Below, one piece after another: positions 9,223-18,108 of a DNA stretch of 64,000 bases. Location: contig NZ_JAVREH010000001.1 of the NCBI RefSeq assembly GCF_031845305.1, forward strand, positions 251,655 to 315,654. Direction: 5' to 3'. The notes under the pieces were generated by a model, which had not been told where the DNA came from, did no database searches, and saw only the letters and a list, made by a program, of their open reading frames with translations. The position numbers were made by a program, and so were the translations under genes. Position 1 is the stretch's first letter, and every line of letters begins with the position of its first letter. Source of the stretch: Jatrophihabitans_A lederbergiae (GTDB lineage: Bacteria > Actinomycetota > Actinomycetes > Mycobacteriales > Jatrophihabitantaceae).

Positions 9223-11250
9223 GTGAGCACGACGCAGGCCAACCCGACCGGACGGGCACGAGTGACCCGGCCCGCCGGTTCGCCGCGCCGTGACCGGCAC
9301 CCCGCGGACACGCTGCCGGTCGCCCGGGTGATGGTCGACTCTCCGCTGCCGCACCTGGACCGGCCCTTCGACTATCTCATTCCCGCGGAGTTGGCAGACG
9401 TCGTCGTGCCCGGCTCACGGGTTCGGGTCCGCTTCGCCGGGCGCCTTCTCGACGCCTGGGTGCTGCGGCGGCTCGAAGCCAGCGAGCACGACGGCAGGCT
9501 GGCCTACCTGGAGCGGGGTGTCGGTGACGAGCCGGTGCTGACGCCCGAGACCACAGAGCTGTTCCACGCAGTCGCACACCGCTGGGCCGGCACCTTCGCC
9601 GACGTGCTTCGCTTGGGAGTGCCGCCCCGGCATGCCCGCGCCGAAGCAGCCGTGTCCGCCCAGCCGTCCCCCCTGCCCACGCCGCCGGACACCTCGCGCT
9701 GGGCTCGTTACCGTGCCGGCGCGGCGTTTTTGACCGCCGTCTCGAACGGCCGTGCCGCTAGAGCGGTATGGAATGCCACGCCGGACGAGGACTGGGCCGC
9801 CCGGATCGCCGAGGCCGTGCAGGCGGCCCTTGCCGCAGGCCATGGCGCGCTGGTGGTCACTCCGGATGCCCGGGACGCCCGCCGGGTGGACGAGGCGCTC
9901 ACCGCCCTGCTGCCGAAGGGCGCGCATGTGACGCTCACCGCGGACCTGGGACCCGAGGCACGCTACCGGCGCTGGCTGGCCGTCCGCCGTGGCGCGGTCA
10001 AGGCGGTGGTCGGCAACCGCGCCGCGGTGCTGGCGCCGGTGGCCGACCTGGGGCTGATCGTGGTCTGGGACGACGGCGACAACCTGCATGCCGAGCCCCG
10101 CGCGCCCTATCCGCACGCCCGTGACGTCGCCGTGCTCCGGTCGGCGATGGGCGGCGTGCCGCTGCTGGTCGGCGGGTTCGCCCGGACCGCCGAATCGGCG
10201 CTGTTGGTGGAATCCGGCTGGGCCCAGCCCATCGTCGCCGACCGCGCGGTGCTGCGCGCCGCTACGCCCCGCATCGTCGCCCTGGGCGATGACGTCGAAC
10301 TGGAGCGTGACCCGGCGGCACGCTCGGCGCGGCTGCCGGCCCTGGCCTTCCGGACGGCCCGGGCCGCACTCACCGCCGACCGTCCGGTGCTGGTGCAGGT
10401 GCCCAGGCGCGGTTATCAACCGAGCCTGGCATGTGCCCGCGACCGCAGTCCGGCCCGCTGCGAGCACTGCCACGGCCCGCTCGCCGCGGCGGCCCGGCAG
10501 GCCGTGCCCACCTGCCGCTGGTGTGGACGCCTCGCGGTCGACTGGCACTGCCCGCTGTGCCAGGGCACCCAGCTGCGGGCCAGTGTGGTGGGGTCGAGTC
10601 GGACCGCCGAAGAACTCGGACGCGCGTTCCCCGGTGTGGTCACCCGCACCAGCGCCGGGGACGCGGTCCTCACCGATATCCCGGCCGGACCCTCTGTGGT
10701 GGTCGCCACGCCTGGGGCCGAACCCAGCGTGCCCGGTGGCTACGGTGCGGCGTTGCTGCTGGACGGCTGGTCGCTGCTGTCCCGACCGGACCTGCGGGCG
10801 GCCGAAGAGGCCCTGCGCCGGTGGGCGAACGCCGTGTCGCTGGTCGCTCCGGACGGGACCGTGATCGTGGGCGCCGACGAGTCCCTGCCCGTCGTACAGG
10901 CCCTGGTCCGGTGGGATCCGGCCGGCTATGCCGAGCGGGAGCTGGCCGACCGCCGCGAGCTGGACTTTCCGCCGGTGTCCCGGCTCGCCTCGCTCACCGG
11001 CGCCCCTGCCGACATCGCCGAGCTGCTGTCGCTGGCCCAGCTGCCGGCCTCCGCCGAGGAGCTGGGCTCGGTTCCGGTGCAGCCGGCCCGGGGTCCGGAG
11101 CCGGTCGAGCAGCTCCGCAGCCTGATCCGGGTTCCCCGTCGCGACGGCATCGCCCTAGCGGAGGCGCTACACGCGGCCGCTGCGATCCGGTCGGCGAAGA
11201 AATCGGGCTCCGCCGTCCGGGTCGCCCTCGATCCGCTGGAGCTCTTCTAG
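9223..11250 (+). CDS. priA: primosomal protein PriA, actinobacterial helicase-degenerate form
   Basis: Replication restart protein that recognises stalled forks. The 675-residue product has the N-terminal DNA-binding domain (about 30-140). Its helicase core has lost Walker A: NGRAARAVWNA stands at 175-185 where GKT is expected, and Walker B reads WDDGDN at 282-287. It is therefore probably not an active helicase, as known for actinobacterial PriA. The zinc region 404-446 has seven of the eight expected cysteines (404, 413, 416, 431, 434, 443, 446); position 407 is Asp (CARDRSPARC). The start is GTG with a -10 box directly upstream. It converges on the exporter gene. Confidence 0.9.
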   Translation: MSTTQANPTGRARVTRPAGSPRRDRHPADTLPVARVMVDSPLPHLDRPFDYLIPAELADVVVPGSRVRVRFAGRLLDAWVLRRLEASEHDGRLAYLERGVGDEPVLTPETTELFHAVAHRWAGTFADVLRLGVPPRHARAEAAVSAQPSPLPTPPDTSRWARYRAGAAFLTAVSNGRAARAVWNATPDEDWAARIAEAVQAALAAGHGALVVTPDARDARRVDEALTALLPKGAHVTLTADLGPEARYRRWLAVRRGAVKAVVGNRAAVLAPVADLGLIVVWDDGDNLHAEPRAPYPHARDVAVLRSAMGGVPLLVGGFARTAESALLVESGWAQPIVADRAVLRAATPRIVALGDDVELERDPAARSARLPALAFRTARAALTADRPVLVQVPRRGYQPSLACARDRSPARCEHCHGPLAAAARQAVPTCRWCGRLAVDWHCPLCQGTQLRASVVGSSRTAEELGRAFPGVVTRTSAGDAVLTDIPAGPSVVVATPGAEPSVPGGYGAALLLDGWSLLSRPDLRAAEEALRRWANAVSLVAPDGTVIVGADESLPVVQALVRWDPAGYAERELADRRELDFPPVSRLASLTGAPADIAELLSLAQLPASAEELGSVPVQPARGPEPVEQLRSLIRVPRRDGIALAEALHAAAAIRSAKKSGSAVRVALDPLELF

Positions 11251-11260
11251 CAGCGCCCGA

Positions 11261-11308
11261 GGTTGGTATGCCGTCCGGCCGCCATGGCGGCTCAGGGATA
11301 TACCAACC
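11261..11308. terminator. bidirectional terminator between priA and the exporter gene
   Basis: Outer arms GGTTGGTAT (11261-11269) and ATACCAACC (11300-11308) are perfect complements. Inside them lies a 14-base palindrome GCCGCCATGGCGGC (11278-11291). It sits in the 112-base gap between two convergent genes and can fold on either strand. Confidence 0.7.
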
Positions 11309-11362
11309 CCGCCGGGACGGGGCGGCGCCGTGCATACGGGGGCCGCGCTCATGACAGCGGGG

Positions 11363-13246
11363 CTAGCGGTCGGAGACCCCGCCGTGGTCGGCCAGCGCCT
11401 CCTCGAAGGCAACGTCCTGATCCGGGATGCCGTCCAGCGCGGCAGCCTCACGGGCCAGCGCCACCCCGGCACTCTCGTGGCTCGGGGCGTCAGCATCCAC
11501 GGCATCGGCATCCACGGCATCGGCATCCACGGCATCGGCATCCACGGCGTCGACTGCAACCATGCCCGTCTCGCCGTGCACGAACCGCTCACCGCGCATC
11601 AGCGAGGCGACGGCCGCGATCAGCAGCATGACGATCGACACGCCGAACGCGATGGCCAGGCCGTGCCGGAACGGGTCGGCGATGAGGTGCGGAAAGAACG
11701 AGCGTCCGGTGAGGGTGGCCACGTCCACGCCCGAGCCCGGCTGCAACTGCTGGGGATCGACCTGCTCCACGAGCGCCTTGATCGGGTTGTCGCCGAGGAA
11801 CGCCGCGAACAGGGTGCCGACCGGGGGAGTGTGCGAAATGGTGTGCGCCGCGTCCGGGCTGATGCCGAGCCGGGTCAGGCCGGCGTACATCGAGTCGGGG
11901 AGCCGAGCCGCCAGCCCGACCGCCATCAGGGTGAAGAACCCGCCCATGGACAGCACCATGCCGGCGTTCATCCCGGTCGCCCGGACACCCGAGGCGGCAC
12001 CGCGCTCGTGCGCCGGCACGGAGTTCATGATCGCGGCGGAGTTGGGCGCCGCGAGCAGCCCCATGCCGATGCCGTTCAGGGCCAGCAACGTCGCGAAGAT
12101 CAGGTAGTTGAAGTCGGCGGAAATGGCCATCAGCCCGCCGAAGGTGGCGGCCGTGAGCAACAGCCCGCCGGTGGAGAACGCCCGCGCGCCGAACCGGTCG
12201 GACAGCGCGCCGGAGGCCGGTCCAGCCACGAGGAAGCCGATGGTCAGTGGCAGCATGTAAATGCCGGCCCACAGCGGAGTGCTGGCGAAGTCGTAGCCGT
12301 GCAGCGGCAGCCAGATTCCCTGCAGCCAGATGATCAGCATGAACTGCAGGCCACCGCGGGCCATCGAGGACAGGAAGTTGACCGTTTGGCCCGCGGCGAA
12401 CGCCCGGATCCGGAACAGCTTGAGGTCCATCATCGGGTCGCTGACGCGGGTCTCGATGATGCCGAAGGCGAGAAGTAGCACCACGCCGCCGATCAGACCG
12501 GTGAGCACCTTGGGCGACGTCCAGCCCATGGTGTGTCCGCCGTAGGGCTGCAGGCCGTACGTGATGGCCACCAGAATCCCGATCAGGCCGATACCGAACG
12601 TCAGGTTGCCCCACCAGTCGATCGCAGTCTTGACGCGGTTGTCGCGCGGCTTGTCACGCAGGGTGCGGTAGCCCATCCAGGTGCCCCAGATGCCGATCGG
12701 GACGCTCACCCAGAAGACCGCGCGCCAGTGCCACTCCGACAGCAGGCCGCCGACCACCAGGCCGGCGAAGGACCCGCCGATGCCCGCGACCTGGTTGACG
12801 CCGAGGGCGAAGCCGCGGCGGTCGGGAGGAAAGGCGTCGGTGATGATGGCGGTGGAGTTGGCGGTCAGCATGGCGCCGCCGACGCCCTGGACGACCCGCA
12901 GCGCGATCAGCTCCAGCGCTCCCGCCGACCCGGTGTTGGGCACCAGGGCGCACAGCACGGAGGCGACCGTGAACACCAGGAATCCCAGGTTGAACAGCTT
13001 GGCCCGACCGTACTGGTCGCCCAGGCGGCCGAAGGTCACCACGAGCACGGCCGTCACCAGCAGATAGCCCATCAGCATCCACAGCAGGTAGGAGATGTTG
13101 GCGGGGGCGAGCGGGTTGAGCCCGAGACCCTCGAAGATCGCCGGCAGCGAGATCAACAGGATCGAGGAGTTCAAGGTGGCGGCGAGGATGCCGACCGTGG
13201 TGACGGACAGCGCGATGCGCCGGTCGTGCGCGGCAGTTGTGGACAC
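11363..13246 (-). CDS. MFS drug exporter, DHA2 (EmrB/QacA) type
   Basis: Proton-driven multidrug exporter family with 14 predicted membrane helices, 627 residues. Family marks include GRLGDQYGRAKLF in loop 2-3, RVVQGVGGAML in helix 4 and GGSFAGLVVGGLLSEWHWR (motif C region, helix 5, and after). The segment ASGVRATGMNAGMVLS lies near helix 11. The substrate cannot be told from sequence. The C-terminal cytoplasmic tail carries four VDADA repeats from a 15-base tandem repeat. The start is GTG with a GAAGG ribosome binding site. A palindrome (GTTAG-N5-CTAAC) 17 bases upstream suggests control by a TetR/MarR-type repressor, but no such gene is adjacent. Confidence 0.88.
   Translation of the reverse strand: MSTTAAHDRRIALSVTTVGILAATLNSSILLISLPAIFEGLGLNPLAPANISYLLWMLMGYLLVTAVLVVTFGRLGDQYGRAKLFNLGFLVFTVASVLCALVPNTGSAGALELIALRVVQGVGGAMLTANSTAIITDAFPPDRRGFALGVNQVAGIGGSFAGLVVGGLLSEWHWRAVFWVSVPIGIWGTWMGYRTLRDKPRDNRVKTAIDWWGNLTFGIGLIGILVAITYGLQPYGGHTMGWTSPKVLTGLIGGVVLLLAFGIIETRVSDPMMDLKLFRIRAFAAGQTVNFLSSMARGGLQFMLIIWLQGIWLPLHGYDFASTPLWAGIYMLPLTIGFLVAGPASGALSDRFGARAFSTGGLLLTAATFGGLMAISADFNYLIFATLLALNGIGMGLLAAPNSAAIMNSVPAHERGAASGVRATGMNAGMVLSMGGFFTLMAVGLAARLPDSMYAGLTRLGISPDAAHTISHTPPVGTLFAAFLGDNPIKALVEQVDPQQLQPGSGVDVATLTGRSFFPHLIADPFRHGLAIAFGVSIVMLLIAAVASLMRGERFVHGETGMVAVDAVDADAVDADAVDADAVDADAPSHESAGVALAREAAALDGIPDQDVAFEEALADHGGVSDR
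11493..11552. repeat. 15-bp tandem repeat x4 in the exporter's 3' region
   Basis: Four head-to-tail copies of GCATCCACGGCATCG (11493, 11508, 11523, 11538; the last has one change). On the coding (minus) strand they give Val-Asp-Ala-Asp-Ala units in the acidic tail. Confidence 0.92.
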
Positions 13247-13262
13247 AGTGATTCCCTTCTTC

Positions 13263-13277
13263 GTTAGCCAGACTAAC
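13263..13277. promoter_or_regulatory. candidate repressor operator upstream of the exporter
   Basis: Perfect inverted repeat GTTAG-CCAGA-CTAAC, 17 bases before the exporter start. It overlaps a TAGTCT on the minus strand that could serve as -10. Size and placement are typical of TetR- or MarR-family operators. It lies in the 118-base gap between the divergent exporter and def genes. Confidence 0.5.
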
Positions 13278-13351
13278 TACTACCGGGACTGCGTGGCAAT
13301 CCGGTAACGCGCGCGTTGCGCCGTGGCTGCCCCGCCCACGCGAAGGGTCCA

Positions 13352-13357
13352 TAGACT
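13352..13357 (+). promoter_or_regulatory. -10 box for def, probable leaderless start
   Basis: TAGACT ends seven bases before the GTG at 13365, the spacing expected when transcription begins at the start codon. No ribosome binding site is present. Confidence 0.55.
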
Positions 13358-13364
13358 GGGCCTC

Positions 13365-13940
13365 GTGACCGTGCAGCCCATCCGCCTCTTCGGCGATCCC
13401 GTCCTCCGTACGCCTGCCGAACCGGTGACAGTGTTCGACAAGGAGCTCCGCCGGCTGGTGGACGACATGACCGAGACCATGATCGACGCGCCGGGTGCGG
13501 GCCTCGCGGCTCCGCAGGTCGGCGTCGGGCTGCGGGTGTTCACGTACCGGGTGTCGGAGGAGGAGCAGGGTCACCTGATCAACCCGGTGCTGCACTTTCC
13601 GTCCGAGGAGACCCAGGACGGACCCGAGGGCTGCCTTTCCATTCCGGGCCTGTTCTGGGACTGCCGCCGGCTCGAACATGTGGTTGCGCACGGGCAGAAT
13701 TACTACGGCGACCCGATCACCGTCGTCGGCACCGCCAAGCTGTCGCGCGCCATCCAGCACGAGGTCGACCACCTCGACGGCGTGCTGTTCATCGACCGGC
13801 TCGACCCGGAGACCCGCAAGGCGGCGCTCGCCGAGATCCGCAACGCCGAATGGGCCGGCCTCACTCCGCCGGTCGTCAAACTCAGCCCGCACGCCGGGAT
13901 CTTCGCGCCGGGATCGGCCGGCCGAGGCTCGACCGCGTGA
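13365..13940 (+). CDS. def: peptide deformylase
   Basis: Metal-dependent removal of the formyl group from new polypeptides, 191 residues. All three motifs are present: GAGLAAPQVG (44-53), EGCLSIPG (88-95, metal ligand Cys90) and QHEVDHLDG (131-139, ligands His132 and His136, catalytic Glu133). The chosen start is GTG 13365, just after a TAGACT box; an upstream in-frame start at 13323 would add an unrelated 14-residue lead. The stop overlaps the fmt start (GTGA), which couples formyl removal and formyl addition genes. Confidence 0.95.
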   Translation: MTVQPIRLFGDPVLRTPAEPVTVFDKELRRLVDDMTETMIDAPGAGLAAPQVGVGLRVFTYRVSEEEQGHLINPVLHFPSEETQDGPEGCLSIPGLFWDCRRLEHVVAHGQNYYGDPITVVGTAKLSRAIQHEVDHLDGVLFIDRLDPETRKAALAEIRNAEWAGLTPPVVKLSPHAGIFAPGSAGRGSTA

Positions 13941-14911
13941 GACTGCTCTTCGCGGGCACCCCGGCAGCGGCGGTGCCCTCGCTACGCGCGTTGCTGGAGC
14001 ACCCCGGCCACGAGGTCGTCGCGGTGCTGACCCGTCCGGACGCCCCGTCCGGACGCGGTCGGCGGCTCGTCCGGTCACCGGTGGCCGAGCTGGCCCAGTC
14101 CGCGGGCGTCGAGGTCCTGACGCCGGCCCGCCCCTCCGAGCCCGAGTTCCTGGACCGGCTCCGCGAGCTCGACGTCGATTGCGCCCCGGTAGTGGCCTAC
14201 GGAGCGCTGCTGCGCGAGCCGGCGCTGAGCCTGCCCCGGCGCGGCTGGGTCAACCTGCACTTCTCGCTGCTGCCGGCCTGGCGCGGTGCGGCCCCGGTCC
14301 AGCACGCGCTGCTGCACGGCGACGACAGCACCGGTGCCAGCACCTTTCTGATCGGGCCCGGGCTGGACGACGGCCCGGTGTTCGGCGTGATGACCGAGCT
14401 GATCCGGCCGCGGGACACCAGCGGCGACCTGCTCGAGCGGCTGTCCCAGGGCGGTGCCGCGCTGCTGGCCGCCACCCTGGACGGCATCGCCGACGGCTCG
14501 CTGCGCCCGCAACCGCAGTCCCCGGACGGCGTGTCCCTCGCACCGAAGCTGAGCACTGCCGACGCCGAGATTCGCTTCGACCAGCCGGCGCTGGCCATCG
14601 ACCGGCGAATCCGGGCCGGCACCCCCGCACCCGGCGCGTGGACCGCCTTCGGAGACGAGCGGCTCAAGCTCGGCCCGGTGACGCCAGTTGATTCCGAAAG
14701 TGCCCTGCCGGCGGGGGACCTGCGGATCACCAAGCGCTCGGTGCTGGTCGGCACCGCCACCGTCCCGGTCGAGCTCGGCACCGTCCAGCCGGCGGGCAAG
14801 AAGCCGATGCCGGCCGCGGACTGGGCTCGCGGCCTGCGCCTGAGCTCCGGCGACATCTTGGCACACGGCGGCGCCCACACCGCCGTTTCCACCGAGGCGG
14901 GGAACCGTTGA
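13937..14911 (+). CDS. fmt: methionyl-tRNA formyltransferase
   Basis: Formylates initiator Met-tRNA using 10-formyltetrahydrofolate. The 324-residue product starts with MRLLFAGTPAAAVPS at GTG 13937, overlapping def by four bases. The catalytic segment NLHFSLLPAWRGAAP lies at 106-120 (Asn106, His108), with Asp145 in PGLDDGPV. The C-terminal tRNA-binding domain is intact. Its TGA shares one base with the rsmB ATG. Confidence 0.95.
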   Translation: MRLLFAGTPAAAVPSLRALLEHPGHEVVAVLTRPDAPSGRGRRLVRSPVAELAQSAGVEVLTPARPSEPEFLDRLRELDVDCAPVVAYGALLREPALSLPRRGWVNLHFSLLPAWRGAAPVQHALLHGDDSTGASTFLIGPGLDDGPVFGVMTELIRPRDTSGDLLERLSQGGAALLAATLDGIADGSLRPQPQSPDGVSLAPKLSTADAEIRFDQPALAIDRRIRAGTPAPGAWTAFGDERLKLGPVTPVDSESALPAGDLRITKRSVLVGTATVPVELGTVQPAGKKPMPAADWARGLRLSSGDILAHGGAHTAVSTEAGNR

Positions 14912-16269
14912 TGGACAAGCCCCGCACCGTGGCCTTCACCGTCCTGCAGGCGGTGTCCAAGGACGACGCGTACGCCAACCTGACGCTGCCCAACCAGCTC
15001 GGCGCCGCCGGGCTCACCGGCCGGGACGCGGCGCTGGCCACCGAGCTGAGCTACGGCTGTCTGCGCGCATCCGGCACCCTGGACGAGGTTCTGCGCCGGT
15101 GCTCGACCCGGCCGCTGCCCGACATCGAGATCGCGGTGCTGAACCTGCTGCGCCTGGGCGCGTACCAGTTGCTGCGAACCCGGATTCCCACGCACGCCGC
15201 GGTGGCCACCACCGTCGACCTGGCACGCTCGACCGGCAACACTCGGGCGGCCGGTTTCGTCAACGCCGTCCTGCGCAAGGTCGCCGCGCGCGACTTCGAC
15301 ACCTGGTGTGCCGAGATCACCGAGGGTGCCTCCGCGCTGGGACAGCTTGCTGTGCGCCACAGCCACCCCGGCTGGATCGTCGGGGCGTTCACGGACGTGT
15401 TGGGCGATGACCCGGCCGAGATCGAGGCGGCCCTGTCAGCCGACGACGCCCGTCCGGAGACGCACCTGGTGGCGTGGCCCGGGCGGATCGAACGGGACGA
15501 GCTGGTGGCCCAGTCCGGCGGCACGCCCGGCCCGTACTCGCCGTACGCGGTGCGCCTCACCGAGGGCGGCGAGCCGGCGGCACTGCCCGCGATCAAGGGG
15601 CGTCAGGCAGGGGTACAGGACGAGGGCAGCCAACTCTGCGCGCTGGCGCTGGCCGCCCTGCCGCTGTCCGGGCCGGACGAGCGGTGGCTGGACCTCTGCG
15701 CGGGCCCCGGCGGCAAGGCCGCGCTGCTCGCGGCGCTGGCAACGGACCGCGGCGCGCACCTCACCGCCCAGGAGCTGCACCCGCACCGCGCCGAGCTGAT
15801 CACCCGCGCGACCGAGGGCTGGGACGTCGACGTCCGGGTCGGCGATGCACGCAAGCTGCAGCCGGACGAGCGAGGCTATGACCGGGTGCTGCTGGACGCG
15901 CCGTGCACCGGCCTCGGGGCGCTGCGACGGCGGCCGGAAGCCCGCTGGCGGCGTACCCCCGACGATCTCGCCGACCTCGTTCCGCTGCAGGACGAGCTGC
16001 TCGCTGCGGCGCTGCGGCTCGTCCGGCCGGGCGGCGTGGTCGCCTACGTGACGTGCTCGCCGCACCTGGCCGAGACCGAGGACCACATCACCCGCGCGCT
16101 GCAGGCCGATGACACCCTCGAGCTGCTGGACGCCCGGCCGGCCTTCAACACGGTGTGCGGACTGCCCGACTCGGCTACCGTCCAGCTCTGGCCGCACCGG
16201 CACGGCACCGACGCGATGTTCTTCGCGGCCCTGCGCCGAGGGACGCCGGCGAGCAGCTGGGCGCACTGA
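14911..16269 (+). CDS. rsmB: 16S rRNA (cytosine-5) methyltransferase RsmB
   Basis: Methylates C967 (E. coli numbering) of 16S rRNA. The 452-residue product has an N-terminal NusB-like RNA-binding domain (about 1-130) and a SAM domain with DLCAGPGGK at 261-269. The two cysteines of m5C chemistry are in DAPCTGLG (Cys332, release) and TCSPH (Cys382, nucleophile). ATG 14911 is taken as start because it overlaps the fmt stop by one base; a TTG three bases earlier is a weaker alternative. Confidence 0.94.
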   Translation: MDKPRTVAFTVLQAVSKDDAYANLTLPNQLGAAGLTGRDAALATELSYGCLRASGTLDEVLRRCSTRPLPDIEIAVLNLLRLGAYQLLRTRIPTHAAVATTVDLARSTGNTRAAGFVNAVLRKVAARDFDTWCAEITEGASALGQLAVRHSHPGWIVGAFTDVLGDDPAEIEAALSADDARPETHLVAWPGRIERDELVAQSGGTPGPYSPYAVRLTEGGEPAALPAIKGRQAGVQDEGSQLCALALAALPLSGPDERWLDLCAGPGGKAALLAALATDRGAHLTAQELHPHRAELITRATEGWDVDVRVGDARKLQPDERGYDRVLLDAPCTGLGALRRRPEARWRRTPDDLADLVPLQDELLAAALRLVRPGGVVAYVTCSPHLAETEDHITRALQADDTLELLDARPAFNTVCGLPDSATVQLWPHRHGTDAMFFAALRRGTPASSWAH

Positions 16270-16313
16270 GGAATCCCTCTCCAGCCGCCGGTGGGCGGCG
16301 CACACCGCGCGCC

Positions 16314-16319
16314 TAGACT
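16314..16319 (+). promoter_or_regulatory. -10 box for rpe-rib operon, probable leaderless start
   Basis: TAGACT six bases before the rpe GTG at 16326. It is the only promoter-like signal between rsmB and the riboflavin genes, so it may drive rpe through ribH. Confidence 0.55.
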
Positions 16320-16325
16320 CGCCAC

Positions 16326-17030
16326 GTGCCAGCATCAGCCCCGGAGCCCATGATCGCACCGAGCATCCTGTCGGCCGACTTCGCACACCTCGGTGCCGCG
16401 GCCGATGCCGTCTCACGCGCGGACTGGCTGCATGTCGACGTGATGGACAACCACTTCGTGCCCAACCTGACGCTGGGCCTGCCGGTGGTGCGGAGCCTGC
16501 GGCAGGCGACGGACCTGCCGCTGGACTGCCACCTGATGATCGACGACCCGGACCGGTGGGCCGTCGGTTACGCCGAGGTCGGCGCCGCGAACGTCACCTT
16601 CCATGTCGAGGCCGCCGCCGATCCGGTCGGGACGGCGCGGGCCATCCGCTCGGCCGGCGCCTTCGCCGGGCTGGCGGTCAAGCCGGGCACCCCACTGGCG
16701 CCCTATCTCGACGTCCTGAAGGAGTTCGACACGCTCCTGGTGATGTCGGTGGAACCCGGTTTCGGCGGGCAGACATTCATGGCGGAGGTGCTGCCCAAGG
16801 TGCGGCTGGCGCGTCAGCACGTCAACGCGGGACACCTGCGGCTGTTCATCGAGATCGACGGCGGCATCTCAGCCGACACCATCGAGCAGGCCGCGGAGGC
16901 CGGCGTCGACGTCTTCGTCGCGGGCTCAGCGGTCTTCGGTGCGGCGGACCCCGGCGCGGCCGTCAGCCACCTCCGGGAGCTCGCCCGGGACGGGATGGCC
17001 CGCTCCGCGCACGCGGCCGGCCGGCTGTGA
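16326..17030 (+). CDS. rpe: ribulose-phosphate 3-epimerase
   Basis: Interconverts ribulose 5-phosphate and xylulose 5-phosphate in the pentose phosphate pathway, so it lies close to the ribulose 5-phosphate that RibBA uses. 234 residues from GTG 16326, or 226 from ATG 16350. Metal-site signatures are MIAPSILSADFAHL, LHVDVMDNHFVPNLT, DCHLMI and IEIDGGI, all of the TIM-barrel epimerase family. Its stop overlaps the ribD start (GTGA). Confidence 0.95.
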   Translation: MPASAPEPMIAPSILSADFAHLGAAADAVSRADWLHVDVMDNHFVPNLTLGLPVVRSLRQATDLPLDCHLMIDDPDRWAVGYAEVGAANVTFHVEAAADPVGTARAIRSAGAFAGLAVKPGTPLAPYLDVLKEFDTLLVMSVEPGFGGQTFMAEVLPKVRLARQHVNAGHLRLFIEIDGGISADTIEQAAEAGVDVFVAGSAVFGAADPGAAVSHLRELARDGMARSAHAAGRL

Positions 17031-18106
17031 CCGATGCCGGCGCGGTGGCCGACACCGAGCTGGCGGCCATGCGGCACGCGGCGCGCCTGGCCCGCGTCGT
17101 GCTCGGACGGACCAGTCCCAACCCGCCGGTGGCCGCGGTCATCCTGGACCCTGCCGGCCACATCGTCGGCGAGGGCGCGACCCGGCCACCCGGCGAGGAG
17201 CACGCCGAGGTGCTGGCGCTGCGGGCGGCCGGGGACCGCGCGGGCGGCGGCACCGCGGTGGTCACGCTGGAGCCGTGTAACCACACCGGCCGGACCGGTC
17301 CCTGCACCGAGGCGCTGATCGCGGCCGGCGTCGCCCGGGTGGTCTACGCGGTGGACGATCCGAATCCCGTTGCCGCGGGCGGGGCGCAACGGCTACGCAA
17401 CGCCGGCCTGCAGGTCGTCGCGGGGGTGCTGCGGGACGAGGTCGCCGACGGGGCGCTGCGGGCCTGGCTGCACGGGGTGGCCCAGGCGCGGCCACTGGTG
17501 ACCTGGAAGTTCGCGAGCACCTTGGACGGCCGGACCGCCGCCGCCGACGGTAGCTCTCGCTGGGTCACCAACCAGGTGTCGCGCGCGGACGTACACGCGC
17601 TGCGCGACACCGTGGATGCCGTGCTGGTAGGCAGCGGAACGGTGCTCGCCGATGACCCGCAGCTGACCGTGCGCCAGGTCGGCGGCGTCGCGGACGGTGA
17701 GCTCGCGGCCCGCCAGCCGCTGCGGGTGGTGCTGGACCGGCGTGGCCGGGTGCCGCGTACCGCCCGGGTGTTCGACGGCGCCGCCGAGACGCTGGTGCTG
17801 GACACCGCCGTGCCACGCTTCGCCCTCAAGGCGCTCTTCGACCGCGGCGTGCGGCACGTCCTGCTCGAGGGCGGCGCGACCCTGGCCGGCGCGTTCCTGG
17901 AGGCGCGGCTGATCGACGACGTGGTCGGCTACGTGGCGCCGAAGCTGCTCGGGGACGGGACGGGTGTGCTCCGCGACGCGGGAATAACCACCATGGCCGA
18001 AGCCGTCTTCCTTTCGGTGGTCGACGTGGCCCGGCTGGGCGACGATGTCAAGATCACCGGCCGCCCCGTGTGGGCGGACTCCGGCAACGTACGTCGAGAG
18101 GACTAG
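17027..18106 (+). CDS. ribD: riboflavin biosynthesis deaminase/reductase RibD
   Basis: Second and third steps of riboflavin synthesis: zinc deaminase (N-terminal half) then NADPH reductase of the ribosyl side chain (C-terminal half, from about residue 150). The 359-residue product carries HAE at 59-61 and PCNHTGRTGPC at 83-93 (zinc ligands His59, Cys84, Cys93), followed by the reductase motif TWKFASTLDGRTAAADGSS. The start is GTG 17027, overlapping rpe by four bases. It heads the block ribD-ribE-ribBA-ribH. Confidence 0.95.
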   Translation: MTDAGAVADTELAAMRHAARLARVVLGRTSPNPPVAAVILDPAGHIVGEGATRPPGEEHAEVLALRAAGDRAGGGTAVVTLEPCNHTGRTGPCTEALIAAGVARVVYAVDDPNPVAAGGAQRLRNAGLQVVAGVLRDEVADGALRAWLHGVAQARPLVTWKFASTLDGRTAAADGSSRWVTNQVSRADVHALRDTVDAVLVGSGTVLADDPQLTVRQVGGVADGELAARQPLRVVLDRRGRVPRTARVFDGAAETLVLDTAVPRFALKALFDRGVRHVLLEGGATLAGAFLEARLIDDVVGYVAPKLLGDGTGVLRDAGITTMAEAVFLSVVDVARLGDDVKITGRPVWADSGNVRRED

Positions 18107-18108
18107 AC

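Noticed and set aside
11330..12478. A 382-codon plus-strand frame over the exporter gene
   Set aside because: Composition is low-complexity His/Arg/Gln and it mirrors the transmembrane exporter on the other strand, including its tandem repeat.
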